Shown here: positions 54,886 to 64,000 of the stretch, in pieces | How positions within the stretch are numbered: position 1 is the first letter of the stretch | Layout of the letters: each line of letters starts with the position of its first letter | From: Campylobacteraceae bacterium | GTDB taxonomy: Bacteria; Campylobacterota; Campylobacteria; Campylobacterales; Campylobacteraceae | Length of the DNA: 64,000 bases | Assembly (NCBI GenBank): GCA_031263195.1 | Contig: JAISGD010000015.1 | Span: 44,302-108,301, forward strand | Direction of reading: 5' to 3' | Program-made: the position numbers and the translations under genes | Notes under the pieces: model-generated | What the model saw: only the letters and a program-made list of their open reading frames with translations | What the model was told of the DNA's origin: nothing | Database searches by the model: none

Positions 54886-56166
54886 CTATTCCGGTTTTAT
54901 CTTTGTTGGTCCCAAATAGAGTTGTCTTGGTCTTGCGATTTTGCCGTCAGGCTGCTCTTTAAACTCTATCCATTGCGCTATCCAGCCCGGAACTCTTCCT
55001 ATGACAAATATAACCGCATACATCTCTTTTGGTATGCCCAAGGCACGCAGTATAAGTCCGGAATAAAAATCTATATTCGGATACAAACCGCGCTCTATAA
55101 AGTACTCATCGTGTAATGCAATCTCTTCGATCTTGTTTGCAACTTCTACAAGTTTGCTGTCTATCTCACGCTCTTTCATCAATTGTTCGCGGATATCTTT
55201 TAGTATGGTCGCTCTCGGGTCAAAGTTTTTGTAAACTCTATGCCCAAATCCCATAAGCCTAAACGGATCATTTTTATCTTTGGCTTTAGCAATATATTTT
55301 TCAACGTTTTTCACATCGCCTATCATCTCAAGCTGGCTTATTACGGATTCGTTCGCACCGCCGTGTGACCTGCCCCAAAGAGCGCATATACCGGCACTTA
55401 TCGCCGCATATGGGTGTGCATGTGTAGAGGCTACTGTTCTAACCGTAGTTGTGGAAGCATTTTGTTCATGATCGGCGTGAAGCGTAAAAATAGTATCAAG
55501 AGCTTTTACCTCTATAGGTTTCAAATCTATATGATCATGCGGATAAGCTCTTAGCATATATAGTATATTTTCCGTAAATCCATTGTCAAGATTCGGATAG
55601 ATAATGGGAAGTCCGCGGCTATATCTGTACGAAAACGCGGCTATAGTAGGGATTTTGGCGATTATTCTTTTTGCCATCTCCATATATTCTTCAGGCGAGT
55701 CTATATCCAAATGATCAAAATAAAAGGTAGAAAGAGCCGACACTGCCGCTGATAAAATAGCCATGGGATGGGCATTATCCGGAAACGCGTCAAATAGTTT
55801 TTTCATACCTTCATGTATAAAAGAACGTTTTTTCAACTCAAGCCGAAATGCATCTCTTTCGCTATTCGAAGGAAGCTTTTTGTAGAGCAGCAGATGTGCC
55901 GTATCCACAAAACTTTTTTGCGTCGCAAGATAAGAGATATCATAACCCCGATACATCAACTTACCTTTTGTGCCGTCTATATATGTTATTTTTGACTTAC
56001 ACGATGCTGTTGATGTGAAACCTCTATCCAGCATAAAAAGTCCCGTATCTTTGTAAAATGTTGCGATATCTACTACGGATGCGCCCAAAGTCGGATCTAT
56101 GATATTGTATTCAAAACTTTTTCCGGTACGATTATCTGTCATAGTAACACTATTTTTTGTACTCAT
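54886..56166 (-). CDS. gltA: Citrate synthase (type II)
   Basis: The product is 426 residues, starting MSTKNSVTMTDNRTGKSFEY. Catalytic elements are HADHEQNASTTTVR (His near 266), GRSHGGANE (His near 306) and FGHRVYKNFDPRA, with the catalytic Asp near 363 (YPNIDFYSG). It condenses acetyl-CoA and oxaloacetate at the entry of the oxidative TCA branch. GAGGAG precedes the ATG. It is a single-gene unit with its own promoter and terminator. Confidence 0.96.
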   Translation of the reverse strand: MSTKNSVTMTDNRTGKSFEYNIIDPTLGASVVDIATFYKDTGLFMLDRGFTSTASCKSKITYIDGTKGKLMYRGYDISYLATQKSFVDTAHLLLYKKLPSNSERDAFRLELKKRSFIHEGMKKLFDAFPDNAHPMAILSAAVSALSTFYFDHLDIDSPEEYMEMAKRIIAKIPTIAAFSYRYSRGLPIIYPNLDNGFTENILYMLRAYPHDHIDLKPIEVKALDTIFTLHADHEQNASTTTVRTVASTHAHPYAAISAGICALWGRSHGGANESVISQLEMIGDVKNVEKYIAKAKDKNDPFRLMGFGHRVYKNFDPRATILKDIREQLMKEREIDSKLVEVANKIEEIALHDEYFIERGLYPNIDFYSGLILRALGIPKEMYAVIFVIGRVPGWIAQWIEFKEQPDGKIARPRQLYLGPTKIKPE

Positions 56167-56191
56167 ACTTTAACTCCTCATAATTTACTTT

Positions 56192-56197
56192 ATTATA
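56192..56197 (-). promoter_or_regulatory. -10 box of gltA
   Basis: On the minus strand GCTTATAATA supplies a perfect TATAAT, about 26 bases before the citrate synthase start; the -35 region is merely AT-rich. Confidence 0.55.
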
Positions 56198-56310
56198 AGC
56201 AAATTATAATTATTAAGAAGGCAGTTTCTTTTTAGATGTAACTATATTACACATTATCTTTATCAATATGTTACTTGTAGTAATGTAAATATTTTTTATG
56301 TGCTCTTTTT

Positions 56311-58374
56311 CTACTTGTCCGTTTTATATTTACATTTCATACACTCTAAAAAATCACCTTTTTTAAGTGATTTTTTTACCATAACGCCGCCGCATTCAGG
56401 ACATCTTTCATCTGTCGGCTCATTATTTGAAATAAATTTGCACTGTGGGTAGTTAGAGCAACCAAAAAATTTACCGCGCTTTGAAACGCGTTCTATGATA
56501 TTTCCGCCGCATTCGGGACATTTGACAAAAAGTTTAAGAGGCACCTTTTTTGGAGTTTGATTGATATTTTTTGTATATTTGCATTTAGGGTAGTTACTGC
56601 ACGCCACAAATTCGCCATATCTACCTTTTCTTAAAAGCAGCTCACTGCCGCATTCAGGACATTTCTCGCCTATCGGCATGGCAACTTTGACGCTTTTTAT
56701 CTCTTTTTTACCCTTGGTTATCTGCTCGTCAAATGGCGTGTAAAATTCGCCCAATACAATCTGCCAGTCTTTCTTACCTGCTGCAATAAGATCTAATGTA
56801 TCCTCCATAGATGATGTAAAGCCACTGTCCACAATTTTTGGGAAATGTTTCTCAAGCAATTCGGTAACTGTAAAAGCTATTTCAGTAGGTACAATCTGCT
56901 TTTTTTCTATATTGATATAGTCGCGCGCATTTAATATGGAAATCGTAGGCGCATAAGTTGAAGGGCGTCCTATGCCCAAACTCTCAAGCTTGCTTATGAG
57001 ACTAGCTTCGGAATATCTCGCGGGAGGCTCGGTGAAGTGGCAGTTAGCTTCAATCTGCTTTGCAATTATCTGCTCTTTTTCTTTCAAATCGGGTAGCAAC
57101 ATATCTTTATCGCCCCCGCCATAAACTTTATAAAAACCGTCAAATAAAAGCTTTCTGCCATTGGCTTTAAATTTGGCATTGGAAGAAGCGAATATAACGC
57201 TTTGAGACTCAAAACGCGCATCTGCCATCTGCGAAGCCAAAAAGCGATTATATATGAGCGTATAGAGTTTCAAATCCTCTGCTTCAAGATAGCTTTTGGC
57301 GATTTGCGGCGTAAAATTTATCATGGTAGGCCGTATCGCCTCATGAGCTTCCTGCGCACTTTTTGATTTTGTCGTGTAAACTCTTGGCTTTTTACTCAAA
57401 TACTCAGTGCCATAACTTGCGGCTATCTCTTCTCGTGCGGCGTTTACAGCTTCTTTGGCGATATTTAAAGAATCGGTTCTCATATAAGTAATGATACCGC
57501 TTATGCCGTTTTGCGTCTTGACTCCCTCATATAGTTTTTGCGCTATACTCATAGTCCGCTTTGGTGAAAACCCGAGCAGCGAAGAAGCACTTTGCTGCAT
57601 TGTTGAAGTCATGAACGGCGGCTGAGGAGAGGAGACTCTGGTCTTTTTTTCTATAGTTTCCACAATATAAGACTTGTCTTGTGTCGCTTCTTTTATTCTA
57701 AGAGCTGTATTCTCATCTTTTATGCTCATCTTTTCTATTTTGCTATTTTCAAACTCTATCAAAATAGCTTCTATATTAGGTGTAAACAGAGCGTCTATGC
57801 TCCAATACTCCTCTTTTTGGAAAGCTCTTATATCACGCTCTTTATCCACTACTATTTTGAGTGCAGAGGATTGAACTCTGCCCGCACTTAAGCCTTTTTG
57901 GATTTTAGAAGCCAAAAGCGGAGAGAGCTTGTACCCAACTATCCTATCCAAAAGTCTTCTTGCCTGCTGCGCATTTACACTATCCGTATCTATATGTCTT
58001 GGATTTTTCAAAGAGTCTACAATCGCACTTTTTGTTATCTCGTGAAATGCAATTCTGGGAAGTTTTTCGGGTTCCCTGCCAATAGCAACCGCTATATGAT
58101 AACCTATAGCCTCGCCCTCTCTATCCTCATCGGTCGCGATATACACTTCTTCGCTTTTTTCAGCGGCAGCTTTTATCTCTTTGACAATTGCGGCGTGCTC
58201 TTTTTCTATTTTATATTCCGGTGTAAAAACTGATTGCTCAATCTTTATCCCGAAACTATTTTTAGGCAAATCTCTTATATGCCCTTTGGAAGCTAAAACC
58301 AAATACTCATTTCCTAAAAAATTCTTAATAGTTTTTGCTTTTGCGGGCGATTCTACTATGATTAGTGATTTCAA
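56311..58374 (-). CDS. topA: DNA topoisomerase I
   Basis: The product is 687 residues. The Toprim domain begins KSLIIVESPAKAKTIKNFLG, with acidic residues in TDEDREGEAIGYH (about 88-100). The active-site tyrosine lies in IITYMRTDS near residue 293. Three C-terminal C4 zinc ribbons are present (CPECGSELLLRKGRYGEFVA, CPECGGNIIERVSKRGKFFG, CPECGGVMVKKSLKKGDFLE). It relaxes negative supercoils. TTG 58374 is preferred: AGAGG lies seven bases upstream and the standard N-terminus follows. ATG 58389 would add five residues. Confidence 0.94.
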   Translation of the reverse strand: MKSLIIVESPAKAKTIKNFLGNEYLVLASKGHIRDLPKNSFGIKIEQSVFTPEYKIEKEHAAIVKEIKAAAEKSEEVYIATDEDREGEAIGYHIAVAIGREPEKLPRIAFHEITKSAIVDSLKNPRHIDTDSVNAQQARRLLDRIVGYKLSPLLASKIQKGLSAGRVQSSALKIVVDKERDIRAFQKEEYWSIDALFTPNIEAILIEFENSKIEKMSIKDENTALRIKEATQDKSYIVETIEKKTRVSSPQPPFMTSTMQQSASSLLGFSPKRTMSIAQKLYEGVKTQNGISGIITYMRTDSLNIAKEAVNAAREEIAASYGTEYLSKKPRVYTTKSKSAQEAHEAIRPTMINFTPQIAKSYLEAEDLKLYTLIYNRFLASQMADARFESQSVIFASSNAKFKANGRKLLFDGFYKVYGGGDKDMLLPDLKEKEQIIAKQIEANCHFTEPPARYSEASLISKLESLGIGRPSTYAPTISILNARDYINIEKKQIVPTEIAFTVTELLEKHFPKIVDSGFTSSMEDTLDLIAAGKKDWQIVLGEFYTPFDEQITKGKKEIKSVKVAMPIGEKCPECGSELLLRKGRYGEFVACSNYPKCKYTKNINQTPKKVPLKLFVKCPECGGNIIERVSKRGKFFGCSNYPQCKFISNNEPTDERCPECGGVMVKKSLKKGDFLECMKCKYKTDK

Positions 58375-58683
58375 AACAGACCTCTTCATTTTTTAATGTG
58401 AAATTCTATCAAAAAAATAGATAAATGTACAAGGCTTAAATCTGTTTTGACAAGTCTAATTTACACTATATCTTTTATAATGTATTCGCATAGTATGTAC
58501 CTCAGATAATTTAATAGTATTTAAATATAGCTTTATACAGTTACTGTTTCATTATATTATTTGTTTTTAATACGATAAGCATTGTATTGATGTTGATTTT
58601 TTTATATCCGTTAAAGCTAATACTTATAAAAAATATTATATTATAGTAAATTTTAAAATTTGATATCAAAATTGGGAGTGGCA
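58375..58683. other. Promoter region between topA and the TonB receptor
   Basis: 309 bases, very AT-rich, no gene. It holds TTGACA at 58448-58453 and several TATAAT-like sequences but no well-spaced pair. I saw no recognisable Fur-box palindrome, although such receptors are usually iron-regulated. Confidence 0.4.
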
Positions 58684-60744
58684 ATGGAGAGAAAATTTTA
58701 TATAAGCGCCATTGCGGCGGCTTTATGCCTAAACGGTTTGTATGCAGCCGAAGATGACTCTATTGATACGATTGAGACAATTGAGGTCATAGAAGCCACA
58801 GAGATAGAGCAAAGCTCCAGAGTTTCAGATACGGTTGACGAAGATTTTACAAGAGAAATTGGAGCTAAAAGCGTTGGCGAAGCTTTGCAGCAAGTACCGG
58901 GTATAGTTAACACATATGGCGAGGACGGAGGCACTAAAGGCGGCGTCAATGTAAGAGGCTTTAGCGGCACAAGAGTTCCTGTATTTATGGATGGTATCCC
59001 TGTCTACTCACCATACGATAAAAGCGTAGATGTCGCAAGAATCAATACTTTTGATATCAGTGAGATTGTCGTCTCAAAAGGTTATACATCATCGTTGCTT
59101 GGTTCAAATTCTCTTGGCGGCGCTATCAATATTATCTCCAAAAGACCATCGGAAAAGATTGAAGGAAGCGTAGGTGCAGGTATCACGAGCGGCAAAGGGT
59201 ATGAAGAGTCCCTAAGTATAGGTACCGGACAAGATACATATTATATGGCTTTATCGGTTTTAAATACTCAAAGGGAATATTATGATCTTCCGCATGATTA
59301 TATACCGGATGGCAATCAAAAGGATTACGGTCGCAAAAGAGAAAATGCTGAAAATAAAGATTTGCAGTTAAATTTTAAAGTTGGACTCACTCCCAATGAT
59401 ACAGACGAATACTCTATAAATTACATCAGGCAAGACGGAGAAAAAGGACAGCCATTATCAGCTAATGATATTGTTGCATCAAATGTAGACAAATGGTATT
59501 GGAAAGACCTTGACAGGACAAGTTACTACGTACTTACAAAAACTGATTTTGATGGGTTTGCTATAAATTCACGCTGGTATTATGATAGATTTTACAATTT
59601 CATAAATGATTACGGTCAAGAGAGCTATAACTATTCCGACAAGCAGCAAACGCATGAGTATGACGACAGTTCCTACGGCGGTATTGCGGAGGGTGATTTC
59701 AGACTTTCAGATGATAAAACACTTAAAATATCATTTTCTAAAAAATTTGATATACATAAATACAGCGTAGAGAATTTTGAATCCTATAACCCTTATACCG
59801 GCAAAGAGCGGGTAAACGGATATACACTCTCTGTAGGAATTGAACACGCTTGGAAATTTAACGAACAGTTTACTTGGGTTGTCGGCGGAGCTTATGATAA
59901 AAATAAAATTACCAAACTAGAATCCAATATCCCTTTACCTTGGACTAACTGGCCAGACATCAATGATAGCGAGCTAAAAGAGATTTCGGCTTTCAGCCCT
60001 CAAACTATTTTGTACTTTCAGCCAAATAACGACCTGTTGGTGTATGGTTCGGTTTCAAAGAAAAACAATATACCGTCAATAAGACAAAGATACTCTCCAG
60101 AAAATTGGCAAGTAGTCCCAAATCCTGACTTAGAAGCGGAATCGGCGCTAAATTATGAAATAGGCGCAGAATATGTTTACAACAACTCTCATATAGTTAA
60201 AGCGGCTATTTTTTACGCGCAAACAGAAAAGTTTATAGTGTTGGAAAACGGATATGATTATGGTGATCCGACCGGTACTCCGCCAAGACCTCCCCTTGGA
60301 TATATTGTGCAGTATAAAAATGCAGGCGAAGAAGAGCATAAAGGCTTTGAGGCTTCGTTCAGCTCTTATTGGAACGATATGTTTTCCACTATAGTATCGT
60401 ATACATACATAGATACTAAAATAACCAACAACGGTGACCTAATCAAGCCTTATGTAACAGATGTGCCAAAACACAATCTCTACGCCTCAGCCAAGCTTAC
60501 CGTTTTGGATAAAGTAGATATTCTTCCCGTTGTAAGATATGAGAGCGAAAGATATTCGTCTTTTGGTACAAATGAAAAAAATGAAGGCTTTGTCATCGCC
60601 GACATAAGAGTCGTTTACCATCCGATAGAAGATTTGGAAATAAGCGCCGGAGTTAAAAATGTTTTTGATAAATACTACTACTATGATATCGCATACCCTC
60701 AAGAGGGAAGAAGCTACTACGCAAATATTAGATATTCATTTTAA
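58684..60744 (+). CDS. TonB-dependent outer-membrane receptor
   Basis: A 686-residue protein starting at ATG 58684 (GGGAG upstream). It has a signal peptide (YISAIAAALCLNGLYAAE), an unusual acidic spacer (DTIETIEVIEATEIE), a plug domain (SVGEALQQVPGIVNTYG, VNVRGFSGTRVPVFMDGIPV, SNSLGGAINIISKRP) and a 22-strand-type barrel ending in the C-terminal aromatic YYANIRYSF. Such receptors import siderophores, cobalamin or metals. The ligand is not indicated by neighbours. It has its own terminator. Confidence 0.93.
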   Translation: MERKFYISAIAAALCLNGLYAAEDDSIDTIETIEVIEATEIEQSSRVSDTVDEDFTREIGAKSVGEALQQVPGIVNTYGEDGGTKGGVNVRGFSGTRVPVFMDGIPVYSPYDKSVDVARINTFDISEIVVSKGYTSSLLGSNSLGGAINIISKRPSEKIEGSVGAGITSGKGYEESLSIGTGQDTYYMALSVLNTQREYYDLPHDYIPDGNQKDYGRKRENAENKDLQLNFKVGLTPNDTDEYSINYIRQDGEKGQPLSANDIVASNVDKWYWKDLDRTSYYVLTKTDFDGFAINSRWYYDRFYNFINDYGQESYNYSDKQQTHEYDDSSYGGIAEGDFRLSDDKTLKISFSKKFDIHKYSVENFESYNPYTGKERVNGYTLSVGIEHAWKFNEQFTWVVGGAYDKNKITKLESNIPLPWTNWPDINDSELKEISAFSPQTILYFQPNNDLLVYGSVSKKNNIPSIRQRYSPENWQVVPNPDLEAESALNYEIGAEYVYNNSHIVKAAIFYAQTEKFIVLENGYDYGDPTGTPPRPPLGYIVQYKNAGEEEHKGFEASFSSYWNDMFSTIVSYTYIDTKITNNGDLIKPYVTDVPKHNLYASAKLTVLDKVDILPVVRYESERYSSFGTNEKNEGFVIADIRVVYHPIEDLEISAGVKNVFDKYYYYDIAYPQEGRSYYANIRYSF

Positions 60745-60750
60745 ATTTCA

Positions 60751-60782
60751 CCCCACATTTCGAATTTGATGGAAGCGTGGGG
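60751..60782 (+). terminator. Terminator of the TonB receptor
   Basis: CCCCAC (60751-60756) pairs with GTGGGG (60777-60782), followed by TTTT and located seven bases after the stop codon. The next 250 bases to 61034 hold no supported gene. Confidence 0.75.
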
Positions 60783-61034
60783 TTTTCATCTCTGCTATTA
60801 TAAAAAGTAAAAATCACTATATCATTTTACTATCTAGTATAATTTTTTATGAATTTAATCTTTGTATTTGTAGAAAAATAGGGACAAATCTCATACTTTT
60901 AAGCAATGAGAAGTACAACTCATTTATGCGCAAAGATGTTGCAGAACTGTAAAAATTAGTACACTTTATCTTTATTAAATAAAGCTTAAAACAAGACATG
61001 CTAACCTTTTTATCACTATTAACAATATGGTATA

Positions 61035-61066
61035 ATATGGGTTGGAGTTTGCGCTCCAACCCATAT
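61035..61066 (-). terminator. 13-bp hairpin after the 43-residue gene
   Basis: ATATGGGTTGGAG (61035-61047) and CTCCAACCCATAT (61054-61066) form a perfect 13-bp stem with a six-base loop. It lies 13 bases past the small gene's stop. The T-run after it is weak (TATACC), so it may protect the mRNA end or act with Rho. Confidence 0.6.
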
Positions 61067-61079
61067 AGTTTAGAAGGTT

Positions 61080-61211
61080 TTAACCTTTAACTATTGGTTT
61101 ACGTGGGAGTTTGTTTGCAAGATGGAACATGTCAGCAAACTCCTGCAAAGTTGTAATCTTGTTCTCTTTTACTAAGAGAAAAACAAGCTCCCTAAACTTG
61201 CTTCGCGTCAT
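61080..61211 (-). CDS. 43-residue protein beside the CRISPR array
   Basis: A short gene with an excellent ribosome-binding site (GAAAGGAGATGAT, then ATG 61211). The product begins MTRSKFRELVFLLVKENKIT, continues TLQEFADMFHLANKLP and ends RKPIVKG; it is basic with two predicted helices. The helix pair could be a small helix-turn-helix (TLQEFADMFHLANKL resembles a recognition pair). It is followed by a strong hairpin. No family recognised. Its proximity to the array may be chance. Confidence 0.55.
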   Translation of the reverse strand: MTRSKFRELVFLLVKENKITTLQEFADMFHLANKLPRKPIVKG

Positions 61212-61650
61212 TTTTATCATCTCCTTTCGAATTAGATTTGTAAAGATTAAAAGAATCCTTAAATGATATTTTGCCTCTTTACATACGGTAACTACATCTT
61301 TTTCTAAGATTAGCCAATAATTTTTGAGAGTTTATATATCTTTAGAGATATTTTTACTTAATAGTGTCTTTTAAAATGTAATACTTGAACATCGTTTCGC
61401 GATTCTCAAGCCAGCTCTCTCTCAAACAAATATAGATTTTTGTCTCTCAGTTTAAAACCACACAATTTACTTTTGTTTTTTGCAAACTCTTGCTTTGTGA
61501 GGTGTAATTTACTTAGCTTAGTACTAAAATCTTTTATACGTTAGAGTGTTTTCTTTTTTCATTTTTTCTCTTTTAATTTTGTAGCAATTATATCTCCTTT
61601 AAGTTTCGATTCAACAAAGTTGATACGACAATCATAGTCTATAGAAATTT
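61212..61650. other. AT-rich flank of the CRISPR array with a possible decayed terminal repeat
   Basis: No gene seen. At 61586-61615, one spacer length (35 bases) before the first clear repeat, a segment ending GTTTCGATTCAAC matches the repeat at 15 of 30 positions, including the last six bases. If real it is a degenerate terminal repeat and marks this as the leader-distal end. No conventional leader motif was identified. Confidence 0.4.
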
Positions 61651-64000
61651 ATTTCAATACAACCCTTGTATCAGTTCAACCGTATTTCGTACTCTTGAGA
61701 TAGAAAAGGATTAAAAATTTCAATACAACCCTTGTATCAGTTCAACTTCCTGGACCTTTAACTACTGCTTAACAGTTTTTAAATTTCAATACAACCCTTG
61801 TATCAGTTCAACATTGTTGTAGTTGAGGGCGTTAGGCTGGATTTGGAGATTTCAATACAACCCTTGTATCAGTTCAATTTATTCATTTATCACTCTTCGT
61901 CTTTGTAACGACTTGTATTTCAATACAACCCTTGTATCAGTTCAACGGTTACGGAGAAGATAGCTGTTTTAGCCAGCTCTGCATTTCAATACAACCCTTG
62001 TATCAGTTCAACCAACCCTAGATATAAGCGTTGTAACTAATCTTAGTATTTCAATACAACCCTTGTATCAGTTCAACTGGCGGCGGCGTTTATCTTTGCA
62101 CCTAAGCCTAAGAATTTCAATACAACCCTTGTATCAGTTCAACACTAATATCATATACCTAGTTCCCTCATCAGACGGAATTTCAATACAACCCTTGTAT
62201 CAGTTCAACGTCAAACCAGTTTTCGATTTGGTTTGCTAATACATCATTTCAATACAACCCTTGTATCAGTTCAACAAAGCGACCTTTTAAGACAAATCGC
62301 CTTAAAAATTGACATTTCAATACAACCCTTGTATCAGTTCAACAAAGCGACCTTTTAAGACAAATCGCCTTAAAAATTGACATTTCAATACAACCCTTGT
62401 ATCAGTTCAACTTTAGAGAAATAACAGAAAAAATAGCAGCATTGAGATTTCAATACAACCCTTGTATCAGTTCAACTAGACCACATAATAGTTTCTTATA
62501 TCTATTTTAATCATTTCAATACAACCCTTGTATCAGTTCAACTAGAGTTTATAGAACTGCAAAAGGAGACGCCGTAAAATTTCAATACAACCCTTGTATC
62601 AGTTCAACTATTTTCGCTCTCTTTTAAAGGTTAAAGTAAAGTAAATTTCAATACAACCCTTGTATCAGTTCAACGTTTGCCAAGTTCCAATCTGGCGAAG
62701 CTTTAGCGTTTGATTTCAATACAACCCTTGTATCAGTTCAACCCGCGGGTCCGGCTTGCGCGGGTGCCGCATAGTAACATTTCAATACAACCCTTGTATC
62801 AGTTCAACATATCGGTATTGGCAGGGACGCTTTGGGCGTGAGATGATTTCAATACAACCCTTGTATCAGTTCAACGCAGTAAAGACGTTAATCTATTTAA
62901 TGGAAAACCTTATTTCAATACAACCCTTGTATCAGTTCAACGAGCCTATAAAATTCCTTGAATGCTTGATGCACATTTATTTTAATACAACCCTTGTATC
63001 AGTTCAACATTTTTCTTGCGACCTCCGACATAAACACTTCGTGCATTTCAATACAACCCTTGTATCAGTTCAACGGAAGGCAGCGACAATAACGATCTTT
63101 GGGCATTAATATTTCAATACAACCCTTGTATCAGTTCAACGCAAAGAGAGGTGTTAGAACTTAAACAGCAAGGCGTATTTCAATACAACCCTTGTATCAG
63201 TTCAACTCTGCAGTTGCAGCGTTCATTGCCGGCGATAAAACGCATTTCAATACAACCCTTGTATCAGTTCAACGCTCGGGGCTTTGAAGGATATCTACAA
63301 GCGCAAAACATTTCAATACAACCCTTGTATCAGTTCAACCTAATATAACGATTGGATTAGCTTTTCATATCATTATTTCAATACAACCCTTGTATCAGTT
63401 CAACGGAGGCTTAAAATGGAAGCTATTACAAAACATTTTGATTTCAATACAACCCTTGTATCAGTTCAACGCGAGAAGAGGTAAATATTATAGCAAACGT
63501 TGATATATTTCAATACAACCCTTGTATCAGTTCAACTAAACGCAGATAAAGTCCGCCCCCTTACGGATACTCATTTCAATACAACCCTTGTATCAGTTCA
63601 ACACAAAGCGAAGCGGAAAGGCTTAGCGCGACCGGCGTTGATTTCAATACAACCCTTGTATCAGTTCAACGCCAACCAGGCGGATTTTAGAGATTGCATG
63701 CTTGAATTTCAATACAACCCTTGTATCAGTTCAACTTTCTGTGTTCATTTCTTTATCCTTATGTTATAATAATTTCAATACAACCCTTGTATCAGTTCAA
63801 CCTTCTTTCCAATATTCTTCCGTTTGAATAATGTAGATTTCAATACAACCCTTGTATCAGTTCAACACTAATCAGAACCTCATACTCCACCCATTTTCCA
63901 CATTTCAATACAACCCTTGTATCAGTTCAACCTTATTCACTTAACGACATAGTGAATATTATTCAAGAATTTCAATACAACCCTTGTATCAGTTCAACTC
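61651..64000 (-). CRISPR. CRISPR array, 36 repeats in window, continuing past the right edge
   Basis: Thirty-six 30-base repeats (first 61651-61680, last 63969-63998) flank 35 complete spacers of 35-38 bases. The plus strand begins ATTTCAATACAACCCTTGTA. The minus-strand form starts GTTGAACTGATACAA and ends ATTGAAAT, the 5' handle typical of Cas6-processed type I-B/III crRNAs, with a 6-bp ATACAA/TTGTAT hairpin. Transcription is therefore probably leftward, with leader and cas genes beyond 64000. Repeats 4 (61849-61878) and 21 (62979-63008) each carry one C-to-T change. Spacers 10 and 11 are identical. No cas gene is in the window. Confidence 0.97.

Noticed and set aside
58375..58683. Fur box before the TonB-dependent receptor
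   Set aside because: No palindrome approaching the Fur consensus was found; only AT-rich partial matches.
60847..61059. 70-codon minus-strand ORF after the TonB receptor
   Set aside because: Its start lies within the 13-bp hairpin and no Shine-Dalgarno is present; better explained as non-coding.
62756..63769. Several open frames inside the CRISPR array
   Set aside because: They are translations of the regular repeat (recurring FNTTLVSVQ and ISIQPLYQF peptides), not genes.

Overview
The window looks like a chromosome segment of a Campylobacterota (epsilonproteobacterial) genome. The evidence is the AT-rich coding, the tRNA-tuf-rpmG-tRNA-Trp-secE-nusG-rplKAJL-rpoB-rpoC-rpsL-rpsG-fusA order, a tandem pair of dynamin-like GTPases of the Campylobacter DLP type, a futalosine-pathway MqnD, HemJ, and the dnaG/TPR/rnhA/rnc/aroC and recA/eno/septum-protein clusters. 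rpoB and rpoC are separate genes here, unlike the fused gene of Helicobacter and Wolinella. The genus cannot be fixed from the sequence alone.

Layout. 1-15400 (minus strand): the translation/transcription super-cluster, headed by four tRNAs behind a near-consensus sigma70 promoter, with terminators after tuf, rpmG and rpoC and an attenuator-like hairpin between rplL and rpoB. 15500-22730: a YaaA-like protein, a small membrane protein, leuC and the two dynamin-like GTPases. 23152-28448: a 5.3-kb integrated element in the 3' end of tRNA-Ala(GGC), bounded by an exact 54-bp direct repeat. It carries a tyrosine integrase, an AlpA-type regulator, a frameshifted Rep-like gene, a Mor-like regulator, small membrane proteins and a second frameshifted ORF, so it is probably decaying. 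28816-34693: a PP-loop (MnmA-like) protein, dnaG, a LapB-like TPR protein, rnhA, rnc and aroC.

35356-39027 is an AT-rich accessory module between housekeeping genes. It holds a prokaryotic viperin-like radical SAM enzyme (pVip), an overlapping HicA-like mini-protein downstream, and a divergent 850-residue ankyrin-repeat protein. pVips are known antiviral enzymes that make chain-terminating ribonucleotides; this particular gene partnership is the most likely new defence system in the window. 39107-60744 returns to housekeeping: rnhB, a nitroreductase, hemJ, murB, mqnD, hemerythrin, secG, frr, pyrE, the mlaA-mlaC-RND lipid-transport operon, recA, eno, gltA, topA and a TonB-dependent receptor.

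61651 to the right edge is a CRISPR array of 36 repeats (35 complete spacers) with a type I-B/III-like repeat. It probably reads right to left, with leader and cas genes outside the window. A solitary repeat-like unit lies 20 kb away at 41745-41774, 24/30 identical to the CRISPR repeat. It is followed at exactly one spacer length (35 nt) by a weaker second repeat-like unit. That is the architecture of crRNA-like RNAs such as CreA, although a MITE-like inverted repeat is an alternative reading.
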